DNA of 64,000 bases from JBOGOC01 sp050747525. Lineage in GTDB: Bacteria > Acidobacteriota > Polarisedimenticolia > JACPZX01 > DASXTC01. The stretch is taken from assembly GCA_050747525.1 (NCBI GenBank), contig JBOGOC010000035.1, positions 9,775 to 73,774 on the forward strand. Direction: 5' to 3'. This document shows, piece after piece, positions 55,129 through 63,275 of the stretch; position 1 is the first letter of the stretch, and each line of letters opens with the position of its first letter. Made by a program: the position numbers and the translations under genes. The notes under the pieces were generated by a model. The model did no database searches. It was given only the letters and a program-made list of their open reading frames with translations, and was not told the DNA's origin.

Positions 55129-55461
55129 CTAGACGTCGGTCTGCTCCAGGAAACGCCGCGCGCCCACGCCGGTGCGCGCGGCGCACTGAGCGTCGAGCCC
55201 CAGGCCATCGTCGGGCTCGTCCAGAAGCATCTTCTCCACGCGCATCAGCGGATAGAAGGCCAGCGAAGGGCGGATGACCGCCGTGGCCTCTTCACAGGAC
55301 CGCGACTGCACCCCGCGGAGCCAGTCGTCGAACGAGCTCACGTCGATGCCGCGCACCGACACGCCGGCGGGGCTCAGCTCGCGCAGCACCCCCCAGAACT
55401 TTTCGCGCGGAGAGTGAAGGTAGACGACCACCAGCGATCCGGGGACGAAGGGGGACTTCAT
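55129..55461 (-). CDS. Small conserved-looking protein of unknown function
   Basis: 110 residues. The N-terminal half is a compact beta-rich unit (GSLVVVYLHSPREKFWGVLRELSPAGVSVRGIDV) that resembles an Sm-like or PilZ-like barrel, but no signature motif is present. The C-terminal part has an amphipathic stretch (FYPLMRVEKMLLDEPD). It lies 34 bp after mce on the same strand, so it is probably part of the propionate-related operon. Its TAG stop directly abuts the stop of the convergent HtrA-like gene (CTAGCTAG). Confidence 0.65.
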   Translation of the reverse strand: MKSPFVPGSLVVVYLHSPREKFWGVLRELSPAGVSVRGIDVSSFDDWLRGVQSRSCEEATAVIRPSLAFYPLMRVEKMLLDEPDDGLGLDAQCAARTGVGARRFLEQTDV

Positions 55462-55495
55462 GGCACACCAAAGATGGTTCTCGCCCCGCCCGCGT

Positions 55496-55918
55496 TCAAG
55501 CCGCCGCGGAGGGAGGAACCTCCTTGAGCTCCAGCAGCACGCCGCCCGTGCTGCGCGGGTGGACGAAGGCGATGCGGCGTCCCCCGGCGCCCCACCGGAT
55601 CTCCGGGGGGATCACCTCGGCCCCGCCCCGCTTGAGGGCGGCCACTGTTGCTTCCAGGTCCGCGACACGCACGCAGACGTGGTGAATCCCCTCCCCTCTC
55701 TTCTCCAGGAAGCGCGCGATCGAGGAGGACGGCCCCAGCGGCTCCAACAGCTCGATGCGCGTCTCTCCCAGCGCAAGGAAGACCACGCGCACTCCCTCGG
55801 AGGGGACCTCTTCGGGCGCGCTGGCCGTCGCCCCCAGGGTGTCGCGCCAGAACCTCAGCGCGCCCTCGATCGAGGCGACCGCCAGGCCGATGTGATCCAG
55901 CGGGCCGGGCGCGCTCAC
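55496..55918 (-). CDS. mce: Methylmalonyl-CoA epimerase
   Basis: 140 residues. A VOC/glyoxalase-fold metalloenzyme that interconverts (R)- and (S)-methylmalonyl-CoA. Metal ligands are visible in DHIGLAV, the glutamate of LLEPLG, GIHHVCVRV and VLLELKE. GTG 55918 overlaps the meaB stop (GTGA). With meaB and the acyl-CoA dehydrogenase it indicates propionyl-CoA or branched-chain acid breakdown; the mutase itself is outside the window. Confidence 0.92.
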   Translation of the reverse strand: MSAPGPLDHIGLAVASIEGALRFWRDTLGATASAPEEVPSEGVRVVFLALGETRIELLEPLGPSSSIARFLEKRGEGIHHVCVRVADLEATVAALKRGGAEVIPPEIRWGAGGRRIAFVHPRSTGGVLLELKEVPPSAAA

Positions 55919-56874
55919 GAGAGGTCCTTCGAGGCCAGCAGCTGCTTCATCAGCGTGTCGGCGGCGGCGTGGGAATCGAGAGTGCGGTCGGCCACCTGGC
56001 CCACCAGCCGATCCAGTGCCGCGCGGGAGGCGGGGGCCTGCGCCATCTCCATGAGCCGCTCGCGCAGAAGATCGAGCAGGCGCTCGCGGCTGCGCTCCAG
56101 GCGGCGGCGCTCCATGGCGTCCTCTGCCGCCCCTCCCAGCAGATCGGTGATCGCCGCGCGCAGCTCGAGGATTCCCTGGCCCGAGGTGGCCACGGTGCGC
56201 ACGATGCGCGGCACGGGCCGCGTGCCGTCCATGAGCGTGAGCATGGCCTGGACGTCGGCGTGCAATCGGTCGATGCCGTCCCGATCGGCCTTGTTCAGGA
56301 CGAAGATGTCGGGGATCTCCATGATCCCGGCCTTGATCGTCTGGATGTCGTCGCCCATCCCCGGCACCAGCACCACCATCACCACGTCGGCCACCCGCAC
56401 GACGTCCACCTCGTCCTGCCCCACCCCGACCGTCTCGATCAGGATGATCCCGCAGCCGGCCGCGGCCATCAGATCGGCCACGTCGACCGTGGACGAGGCC
56501 AGCCCCCCGAAGTGACCGCGCGTGGCCATCGAGCGGATGAAGACCCCCTCGTCGGTGCTGTGCCTCATCATGCGGATGCGGTCGCCCAGCACGGCGCCTC
56601 CCGAGAAGGTGCTGGAGGGATCCACCGCGATGATTCCCACGCGATGCCCTTCGGAGCGCAGCACCCCGGTGAGGGCGTCCACGAGCGTGCTCTTGCCCGC
56701 CCCCGGCGGACCGGTGATGCCCAGGATGGGAGAGCGTCCCGCGCGCGGGGCCACCGCCTTCATGATGTCGCGGGCGGCGGGGCGGCGATCCTCCACGATG
56801 GAGATGGCCCGCGCCAGCGCGCGCGCCTCACCCGCGATCAGCCGGGCGACCAGATCGTCCAGCTCGGACGCCAC
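55915..56874 (-). CDS. meaB: Methylmalonyl-CoA mutase-associated GTPase MeaB
   Basis: 319 residues, normal for the family. A G3E GTPase that gates cobalamin loading and protects methylmalonyl-CoA mutase. Walker A GPPGAGKST, DPSSTFSGGAVLGDRIRM, the switch region ETVGVGQDEVDV and NKAD are visible. GTG 56874 lies 4 bp after the acyl-CoA dehydrogenase stop. The frame stays open upstream inside that gene, but only this start gives the family length. Confidence 0.92.
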   Translation of the reverse strand: MASELDDLVARLIAGEARALARAISIVEDRRPAARDIMKAVAPRAGRSPILGITGPPGAGKSTLVDALTGVLRSEGHRVGIIAVDPSSTFSGGAVLGDRIRMMRHSTDEGVFIRSMATRGHFGGLASSTVDVADLMAAAGCGIILIETVGVGQDEVDVVRVADVVMVVLVPGMGDDIQTIKAGIMEIPDIFVLNKADRDGIDRLHADVQAMLTLMDGTRPVPRIVRTVATSGQGILELRAAITDLLGGAAEDAMERRRLERSRERLLDLLRERLMEMAQAPASRAALDRLVGQVADRTLDSHAAADTLMKQLLASKDLS

Positions 56875-56878
56875 CGGG

Positions 56879-58021
56879 TCACAATCCCGTGAGACTGCGG
56901 GCGATGACCATCCGCTGGACCTCCGAGGTCCCCTCTCCGATGGTGCACAGCTTCGCGTCGCGATAGTACTTCTCGGCGGGGAAGTCCTTGATGTAGCCGT
57001 AACCGCCGTGGATCTGCACCGACTTGTCCGCCACCGAGACCGCGGTCTCCGAGGCGAACAGCTTGGCCATGGCGGCCGCTTCGGTGACCTTGCTCCCGGA
57101 GTCTTCCATCCAGGCCGCCCGCAGCGTGAGAAGGCGCGAGGCGGCGATGCGTGTGGCCATGTCGGCCAGCATGAACGCCACCCCCTGGAAGGACGCGATC
57201 GGCTTGCCGAACTGCTGGCGCTGTTTCGCGTAGCGCAGGGCCGCTTCGTAAGCCCCCTGCGCCGTCCCCACCGAGAGCGCCGCGATGGCGATGCGCCCCC
57301 GATCCAGGATCTCAAGGGCGTTCACGAAACCCATCCCTTCGACCCCGAGCAGGTGCGTGGCGGGGACACGGCAGTCCTCCATGATCACCTCGGCGGTGTC
57401 GGACGCGCGCATCCCCATCTTGTCCTCCACCTTGCCGTGACGGAACCCCTGCATTCCTTTTTCCAGCAGGAAGGCCGAGATCCCTTTCTTGCCCTTGGAG
57501 GAATCGGTCACGCAGAACACGACGCACAGGCGCCCCACAGAGCCATGCGTGGCGAAGGTCTTCGAGCCGTTGAGCACCCACGCGTCGCCGTCGCGCACGG
57601 CGCGGCTGCGCGTCCCCCCGGCGTCCGAGCCGGCGGTCGGCTCGGTGAGAGACCACGCGCCCAGGAACTCTCCGCGCGCCAGCGGCTTCAGGTAAGCCTG
57701 CTTCAGTGCCTCGGAGCCGAAGCGGAAGATGTGGCCGCTGCACAGCCCGTTGTGGGCCGCCACCCCCAGGGCGACCGCCGGATCCACCCGCGCGATCTCC
57801 TCGATGATGATGGCGTTGTCCTGGTAGCTCATCCCCGCCCCGTCGTAGCGCTCGGGGATGGTGATCCCCAGGTAGCCCATGCTTCCCATCTTGCGGAACA
57901 GGTCGTGGGGGAATTCCTTGGTCTCGTCGAGTCGCCGGACGTGCGGCGCGATCTCGCTCTCGGCGAACTCGCGCACGCTCTGGCGCAGGAGCGTCTGCTC
58001 CTCGGTCGGCTTGAAGTCCAC
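56879..58021 (-). CDS. Acyl-CoA dehydrogenase
   Basis: 380 residues. A FAD enzyme making the 2,3-enoyl-CoA. Motifs: SLTEPTAGSDAGG, WVLNGSKTFATHG, the catalytic-glutamate region in KYYRDAKLCTIGEGTSEVQRMVIARSL and the RxxFGKPIASFQ stretch. Short- or branched-chain substrates fit the meaB-mce neighbours. GTG 58021 has GGAGG 4 nt upstream; its promoter is at 58056-58084. Confidence 0.93.
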   Translation of the reverse strand: MDFKPTEEQTLLRQSVREFAESEIAPHVRRLDETKEFPHDLFRKMGSMGYLGITIPERYDGAGMSYQDNAIIIEEIARVDPAVALGVAAHNGLCSGHIFRFGSEALKQAYLKPLARGEFLGAWSLTEPTAGSDAGGTRSRAVRDGDAWVLNGSKTFATHGSVGRLCVVFCVTDSSKGKKGISAFLLEKGMQGFRHGKVEDKMGMRASDTAEVIMEDCRVPATHLLGVEGMGFVNALEILDRGRIAIAALSVGTAQGAYEAALRYAKQRQQFGKPIASFQGVAFMLADMATRIAASRLLTLRAAWMEDSGSKVTEAAAMAKLFASETAVSVADKSVQIHGGYGYIKDFPAEKYYRDAKLCTIGEGTSEVQRMVIARSLTGL

Positions 58022-58055
58022 GGGGCCTCCGGTGGTCGGCTGGACTGGAAATGCG

Positions 58056-58084
58056 AGGTTATGGGAGCATCCGGCGAGTGTCAA
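58056..58084 (-). promoter_or_regulatory. Promoter of the acyl-CoA dehydrogenase-meaB-mce operon
   Basis: On the minus strand TTGACA (58084-58079), a 17-bp spacer and TAACCT (58061-58056). It lies inside or beside the start of the divergent alkyltransferase-like gene. Confidence 0.7.
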
Positions 58085-58498
58085 GATGCGCTGTCGACAG
58101 GACGGAAGCAACTGACTACGTACGAACGAATCTACTCGGTCGTCAGGAGGATCCCTCGCGGCCGTGTCGCGACCTACGCTCAGATTGCCGTGGTCGCCGG
58201 ATTCCCTGGTCAGCCGCGGATGGTTGGCTACGCACTGAACGCGCTCCGTGACGCTGACACGGCTCCGTGGCACAGGGTTCTCAACGTCAAGGGAGAGATC
58301 AGCCCACGCGCGGAGTCATGGTTCGTTCAGGTTCAGCGCTCCCTGCTGGAGCGGGAGGGCATCACCTTCCAATCCGATGGCCGTGTCAGTCTTGCCCGAT
58401 TTCAGTGGAGACCGAAGCTCAGGTCACGCTCTCCCACGCCTGCGCAGCGGCGGTCAGAGCCGTCCGGATATCGGGTTCGCCGACGTCGTGATGGGTGA
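58061..58498 (+). CDS. Alkyltransferase-like (ATL) DNA-repair protein
   Basis: 145 residues from ATG 58061; the ATL core is about residues 18-116. ATL proteins bind O6-alkylguanine and pass the lesion to nucleotide-excision repair instead of removing the alkyl group. The MGMT-like DNA-binding domain is present (YERIYSVVRRIPRGRVATYAQIAVVAG), but the acceptor PCHRV is PWHRV (Trp70 for Cys), the ATL hallmark. The start is uncertain because no ribosome-binding site is seen. The Arg-rich C-terminal tail (from about 117) exists only because the frame runs 80 bp into the convergent aldolase gene. Confidence 0.85.
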   Translation: MGASGECQDALSTGRKQLTTYERIYSVVRRIPRGRVATYAQIAVVAGFPGQPRMVGYALNALRDADTAPWHRVLNVKGEISPRAESWFVQVQRSLLEREGITFQSDGRVSLARFQWRPKLRSRSPTPAQRRSEPSGYRVRRRRDG

Positions 58499-59453
58499 CC
58501 ATGCGGATCCGATCGTGGCCCACCGGGTTGCACAGCACGCGTCGTTCCTTGAGGGCCTCGACGAACCGCCGGTTGGTGAAGCGCGCTCCCGGGACGCGCG
58601 CGTAGACGATGTTGGTGATGGGATCCGGCACTTCCATCGTCCAGCCTGGGATCTCGCCCAGGCCGCGGGCCAGGGTGCGCGCCCGGTCGTGATCTTCGCC
58701 AAGGCGCTGGCGCATCGTCTGCAGCGCAACCAGCCCGGCCGCGGCCAGCACTCCCACCTGACGCATGCCGCCGCCGAGCCGCTTGCGCCAGCGGCGGGCC
58801 TCGTCGATGAAGGGGCGCGTCCCCGCCAGCATGGACCCCACCGGGGCGCACATCCCTTTCGAAAGGCAGAACATGACCGAGTCGCACGGGGCGGCCAGCC
58901 GATCGGCCGGCACTCCCAGCGCGGCGGCGGCGTTGAACAGGCGCGCGCCGTCCATGTGCAGTGGGACCGATCGCTCGCGCGACAGGCGTCCCAGCGCCTC
59001 GACCTCGGCCAGAGGCGTCACACGGCCGCTCCACAGGTTGTGCGTGTTCTCCAGCACGATCACGCCGGAACGCGCGATGGAGTACCCATCGGGGCGCATC
59101 GCGCCGTCCACCGCGTCCGCCGTCAGGATTCCGTCCTGCGTCACGATCCCCCGCGGCATGCACCCCGACACCACCGCCATGGAGGCCAGCTCGTACTCGA
59201 TGATGTGGGCCCGCGCCTCGCACAGCACCTCGCTGCCGGGGCGCGTGTGGACCGCGATGGCGATCTGGTTCCCCATGGTCCCGGACGGCACGTAGAGGGC
59301 CGCCTCCTTCCCCACCAGCGTGGCCGCGTACTCTTGAAGTCGATTCACGGTGGGATCTTCCCCGTACACGTCGTCCCCCACCTCCGCCTCGGCCATGGCC
59401 TGGCGCATGGCCTGAGTCGGCCGCGTGACGGTGTCGCTGCGAAGATCGATCAC
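58419..59453 (-). CDS. Low-specificity L-threonine aldolase
   Basis: 344 residues. A PLP fold-type I enzyme that splits threonine or allo-threonine to glycine and acetaldehyde. Motifs: MIDLRSDTVTRPTQAM, GDDVYGEDPTVNRLQ, FVPSGTMGNQ-type YVPSGTMGNQIAI, HMDGARLFNAA and the PLP lysine in FCLSKGMCAPVGS. GTG 59453 overlaps the hemW stop (GTGA). Its 3' end overlaps the ATL gene by 80 bp. Confidence 0.93.
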   Translation of the reverse strand: MIDLRSDTVTRPTQAMRQAMAEAEVGDDVYGEDPTVNRLQEYAATLVGKEAALYVPSGTMGNQIAIAVHTRPGSEVLCEARAHIIEYELASMAVVSGCMPRGIVTQDGILTADAVDGAMRPDGYSIARSGVIVLENTHNLWSGRVTPLAEVEALGRLSRERSVPLHMDGARLFNAAAALGVPADRLAAPCDSVMFCLSKGMCAPVGSMLAGTRPFIDEARRWRKRLGGGMRQVGVLAAAGLVALQTMRQRLGEDHDRARTLARGLGEIPGWTMEVPDPITNIVYARVPGARFTNRRFVEALKERRVLCNPVGHDRIRMVTHHDVGEPDIRTALTAAAQAWESVT

Positions 59454-60601
59454 GAGATCCTCCCGAAGACTTCGTTCGACAGCAGCACGCCGCGCGGCGT
59501 CAGAGCGAGCCGTCCCGCCCCCCGCCTCAGCAGCCCCGCCTGCTCGAGGTCCTCCAGAGTCTGCGCCAGATCCACGTCCGGGTCCATACCCCAGCGCCCG
59601 GAGAACTCCGCCAGGTCCACGCCGCCCATCAGGCGAAGGTTCATGACCAGCGCTTCGCGCGCGCGCCCCACCGCGTCGTCGAGGGTGTAGTCCTCGACAG
59701 GCGGCGCCCCGGCATCGCGCACTCCGCGGGCCCAGGAGGCCAGATCGTCGGGGTTGGCGCGGCGGCGGCCCGCCAGGAACGAATGCGCGGAAGGGCCGAG
59801 GCCCGCCCAGGGAGTCGAGAGCCAGTACTTGAGGTTGTGACGGGAGGCGCGCCCCGGGCGGGCGAAGTTGGAGATCTCGTAATGCTCGTAGCCGGCCCCG
59901 GACAGCAGCGAGACGGCCCCCTCGTACATGGCGACCACCTCACCCTCGGGAGCGGTACGGGCACGCCCTTCCGCCAGCGCCCGCGACAGAGGGGTCAGCT
60001 TTCCAGACTCCTCCGTCTCCAGCAGGTAGACCGAGACGTGCTCGGGGCCCATCTCCAGCACGCGCCCGATCCCCGCCAGGAAGCCCTGCAGCGACTCGCC
60101 GGGGAGCCCGGCGATCAGATCGATCCCGACGTTGTGGAATCCGGCGCGGCGGGCGATCTCGAAAGCGCGCACGGTGCCGGCGGCGGTGTGCAGGCGTCCC
60201 CGCGGGGCCAGCACGGCGTCGTCGAACGACTGCGCCCCCAGGCTGAGCCGGTTGACGCCGGCCTCCCTCCAGGCCGCCGCCGTGGGCTCGAGCACGCTCT
60301 CAGGGTTCGCCTCCATGGAGATCTCGGCCCCGGGGTGGATGGAGAAGGCGTTCAGGCACTCCTGCACGAACCGGGCGATCTCATCGGGCGGGACGAACGA
60401 CGGGGTCCCGCCTCCCAGGTAGAGCGTGTCGGCGTCGGTCCCGGCGCCGGCGAGGCCGGCGGTCCGCCGCGCCTCGAGGCTCAGCAGCTCGAAGAATCCG
60501 CGCGCGTCGCCGGGCGACAAGGTTCCCGGGATGACGAAGAAGTCGCAGTAGTCGCAGCGCCGGGCGCAGAACGGGATGTGCGCGTAGACCCCCGTGCTCA
60601 T
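59450..60601 (-). CDS. hemW: HemW (radical-SAM heme chaperone, HemN-like)
   Basis: 383 residues. The radical-SAM cluster is in HIPFCARRCDYCDFFV (CxxxCxxC), followed by YLGGGTPSF, SMEANPESV and the C-terminal HemN domain. The shorter N-terminus and the absence of the extra HemN cysteines favour the heme-chaperone HemW over coproporphyrinogen dehydrogenase. ATG 60601 overlaps the batE stop (ATGA). Confidence 0.92.
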   Translation of the reverse strand: MSTGVYAHIPFCARRCDYCDFFVIPGTLSPGDARGFFELLSLEARRTAGLAGAGTDADTLYLGGGTPSFVPPDEIARFVQECLNAFSIHPGAEISMEANPESVLEPTAAAWREAGVNRLSLGAQSFDDAVLAPRGRLHTAAGTVRAFEIARRAGFHNVGIDLIAGLPGESLQGFLAGIGRVLEMGPEHVSVYLLETEESGKLTPLSRALAEGRARTAPEGEVVAMYEGAVSLLSGAGYEHYEISNFARPGRASRHNLKYWLSTPWAGLGPSAHSFLAGRRRANPDDLASWARGVRDAGAPPVEDYTLDDAVGRAREALVMNLRLMGGVDLAEFSGRWGMDPDVDLAQTLEDLEQAGLLRRGAGRLALTPRGVLLSNEVFGRIS

Positions 60602-61389
60602 ATCGCTTCGAGCGTGTCGGAGGGAACCCAGCCGTTCAGTCCGTTGTCCAGGTGCACGCGCCACCACGCCCCCTGCCTCTGGCGCACATCCACCTTGAGC
60701 CCTTCGTGCACGGTGAACAGCGTGACGCTCCCCTCCCCCGGAGCGCTCAGCACGTCCACGCGTTCGCGCAGGACCACGGCCTGGGGGAGCGCCCGGGTGC
60801 GGTAGACCTTCCAGCCGAACGACGCGCCGCTGATCACCAGCGGGATCGCCAGCACGATCAGTGCCGCCACGATCGAGCGGCGCAGGCGCTGCGAGCCCGC
60901 GGCGATGAGCATCGCCCAGAGCAGGCCCGACGTCAGATAGATGGCCAGGAAGGCCAGGGCATCCTGGTCCACGCTGGTCAGCTCCAGCAGCCGATCCAGG
61001 AAGAACGACGGTGTCCGCGCCCCCGCCTCGGACGCCTTGTCGGCGGTCATGGATCGCGCCAGGTGCAGGTTGGCCTGCACGTCTTCATCGAGCGGCGCCA
61101 GGCGGGCCGCGCGCTCGTACTCCAGGATGGCGGGGCCCAGCCGGTTCGTCTTGTAGAGCGCGTTTCCCAGGTTGAAGTGCACCGCCTCGGAGCGGACCCC
61201 CTGCGACACCAGCGATCGGTACTTCTCGATCGCCTCGTCGTAGCGGCTCGCCGCGTACAGCTCGTTGGCCTCCGAGAAGGCTTCCACCGCCCCGGCCCGC
61301 GGCGGCGCGGTTCCCGCGCAGGCCGCGCCGAGCCAGGCCGTCATGGCCAGCGCCATCCCGGCGCACGGGGCGTATCTGGCGGAGCTCAT
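60598..61389 (-). CDS. batE: BatE-like protein: TPR, two membrane helices and SH3 domain
   Basis: 263 residues. A signal or anchor sequence (GMALAMTAWLGAACAG) is followed by two TPR repeats (FSEANELYAASRYDEAIEKY; AVHFNLGNALYKTNRLGPAILEYERA), two hydrophobic segments (ALAFLAIYLTSGLLWAMLIA; IVAALIVLAIPLVISGASF) and a bacterial SH3 domain at the end (VDVLSAPGEGSVTLFTVHEG...GWVPSDTLE). Bat proteins support aerotolerance and envelope stability in Bacteroides and relatives. It is coupled to batD by ATGA. Confidence 0.85.
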   Translation of the reverse strand: MSSARYAPCAGMALAMTAWLGAACAGTAPPRAGAVEAFSEANELYAASRYDEAIEKYRSLVSQGVRSEAVHFNLGNALYKTNRLGPAILEYERAARLAPLDEDVQANLHLARSMTADKASEAGARTPSFFLDRLLELTSVDQDALAFLAIYLTSGLLWAMLIAAGSQRLRRSIVAALIVLAIPLVISGASFGWKVYRTRALPQAVVLRERVDVLSAPGEGSVTLFTVHEGLKVDVRQRQGAWWRVHLDNGLNGWVPSDTLEAI

Positions 61390-63275
61390 GTGGTCCTGCC
61401 CGCCGGCCGCCCGAACGCCTCCCGCTCGAGGCGGCCGATCAGCTGACCCGCCTCCTCGAAATCGCGCTGCATCTCCTGGGGGCCCTGCTCCACCGGGGCG
61501 AAGCGCGCGAAGTCGCATGCTTCCAGCACGCGCCGCACCTCGAGGGTGAGCGGCCCGGCGACGCCCCGCGACGAGAGCAGGCTCTCGATGCGATCGTGCG
61601 TGAGCCCCGATGCGGAGACGTTCAGCCTGTCGGCCAGGTATCCCGTGAGCGCCCTGCCCACTTCCTCGGAGAACGCCCGCGACTTGCCTTCGATCATCAG
61701 GGCGCGCGCCGCGCGCAGGCGCCTGCGGGCGAAGCCGGGGGCTTTCATCCCGCGGAGCAGACCCACCGTCCCGGACATCCGCTCCCGCCGCCGCACCGCG
61801 AAGAGCAGCGCGGCGTTGAGTGCCAGCGGCGCGGCCAGCAGCGTGCCGAAGGCGATCGAGCGATGGAACGGGCGGCCGCGCGGCTGCAGATCCGAGACCC
61901 CTTTGATGAACCGGATGTCCCGCCCGAACGCCACCACCTCCCGCCGGGCGCCGGGCGCGGCTCCGGGGGCCTGCGCCATCCTGGCGGGGTCGGCCTCGCC
62001 CCGCTGGACGAGCACCGGCTGCTGAGGAGAGGTCGCCTCCACGTAGGCACCACGCGCGGGATCGAACCAGGCGAACCGGATGGACGGGAGATCCTGCTGC
62101 CCGGGAGCCAGCGGAGTCAGGACGTAGTCCCAGGTCTTCACTCCCTGCACCAGGTCGTTCACCACCTCGCGCTTCTCCTCGACGCGCGGCTCGTATCGCT
62201 TGTAGTCGGGAAGAGGTGGGAGGGTCGGCTCGCCCACCACCTTGATGTTCCCCGATCCCCGCACCTCCACCCGCAGCCCCACCGCCTCGTTCACGCGCGC
62301 CTCGCTGCGGTCCACGGTCGCGCCGAGGCTGAACGAACCGATGGCTCCGGTGAACGACGCGGGACGGCCGCTTTCAGGCAGCGGCTTCACCTTGAGCGTG
62401 AGCGGGTTGGTCTTGCGGTACAGCAGCCGGGTGGGGGTGAAGAAGATCCCCTCGAACGGATCGCCCCCTTCCGCGCGCACGGGCAGCTCGAACGCCGTGT
62501 CCTCGATGGAGAGCTGCCCCGAGGCCGTGGGGAACAGCGCCTTCTTCATGAGGGTCACTTCCACGAACTCCTTGCCGTCACGCGTGACGCGGTGGATGCT
62601 GGCGCGCGGGTCGTTGGGCAGCTCCTCCACCCAGAAGCCCGTGTACGAGGGAAGCTGCCGTGGATGGGGCAGCTCCACGAGCTCGACCTGCGTGTAGGCC
62701 TTGTAGGTGAGCAGCACCTGCTCTCCCACCCAGGCTTCCTTGCGATCGAGCTGCGCCTCCACGAAGACCTCCCCGGGCACCCGGGATCGGGCGCCGCGCG
62801 GGGTGAGTCCGGGGGCCCCTCCCTTTCCCGGGAGCGAGGGGGCGGGCTGGCGCAGGCGGCCCGCGATCACCTCCACACTGATGGGGTCGGTGCGCAGGGT
62901 GCGGCTCCCCACCTTCACCGAGATGGTCGGGATGGTGAGCGTCCCTCGCCGGCGCGGGAGCAGGATGTAGGTGTACTGATGCGAGGTGCTGGAGCTGGCC
63001 TGCCCGCCGCGCCACACCATCGACGTGGAGGTGCTGACGCTGGGGCCGGCCGCCACGTTGAAGTCGGCCAGACCCGACAGATCGGGCTCTTCCACGTGCG
63101 GAGGCCTGCTGCCGCGCACCTCGATGGTGAGGGTGAGAGAGTCCCCCTCACCCATCTCCGACGCGTCCACCCGCGCCTCGGCCACCGTGTCGTCCGGGGC
63201 CGACTGGGCGAACGGGGCCCCGGCGGGGAGCAGGCCCGCCATCGCCAGCACCGCCACGAGCACCTTCCGCCTCAC
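61386..63275 (-). CDS. batD: BatD family protein (oxygen tolerance, DUF-type beta domains)
   Basis: 629 residues. A signal peptide (VLVAVLAMAGLLPAGAPFA-Q) is followed by repeated immunoglobulin-like beta domains (EGDSLTLTIEVRGSRPPHVEEPDLSGLADF; WVGEQVLLTYKAYTQVELVELPHPRQLPSY), one membrane helix (SIAFGTLLAAPLALNAALLFAV) and a cytoplasmic helical tail of about 150 residues. This is the usual BatD plan. GTG 63275 overlaps the batC stop. batA/batB would be expected beyond the right edge. Confidence 0.9.
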   Translation of the reverse strand: MRRKVLVAVLAMAGLLPAGAPFAQSAPDDTVAEARVDASEMGEGDSLTLTIEVRGSRPPHVEEPDLSGLADFNVAAGPSVSTSTSMVWRGGQASSSTSHQYTYILLPRRRGTLTIPTISVKVGSRTLRTDPISVEVIAGRLRQPAPSLPGKGGAPGLTPRGARSRVPGEVFVEAQLDRKEAWVGEQVLLTYKAYTQVELVELPHPRQLPSYTGFWVEELPNDPRASIHRVTRDGKEFVEVTLMKKALFPTASGQLSIEDTAFELPVRAEGGDPFEGIFFTPTRLLYRKTNPLTLKVKPLPESGRPASFTGAIGSFSLGATVDRSEARVNEAVGLRVEVRGSGNIKVVGEPTLPPLPDYKRYEPRVEEKREVVNDLVQGVKTWDYVLTPLAPGQQDLPSIRFAWFDPARGAYVEATSPQQPVLVQRGEADPARMAQAPGAAPGARREVVAFGRDIRFIKGVSDLQPRGRPFHRSIAFGTLLAAPLALNAALLFAVRRRERMSGTVGLLRGMKAPGFARRRLRAARALMIEGKSRAFSEEVGRALTGYLADRLNVSASGLTHDRIESLLSSRGVAGPLTLEVRRVLEACDFARFAPVEQGPQEMQRDFEEAGQLIGRLEREAFGRPAGRTT

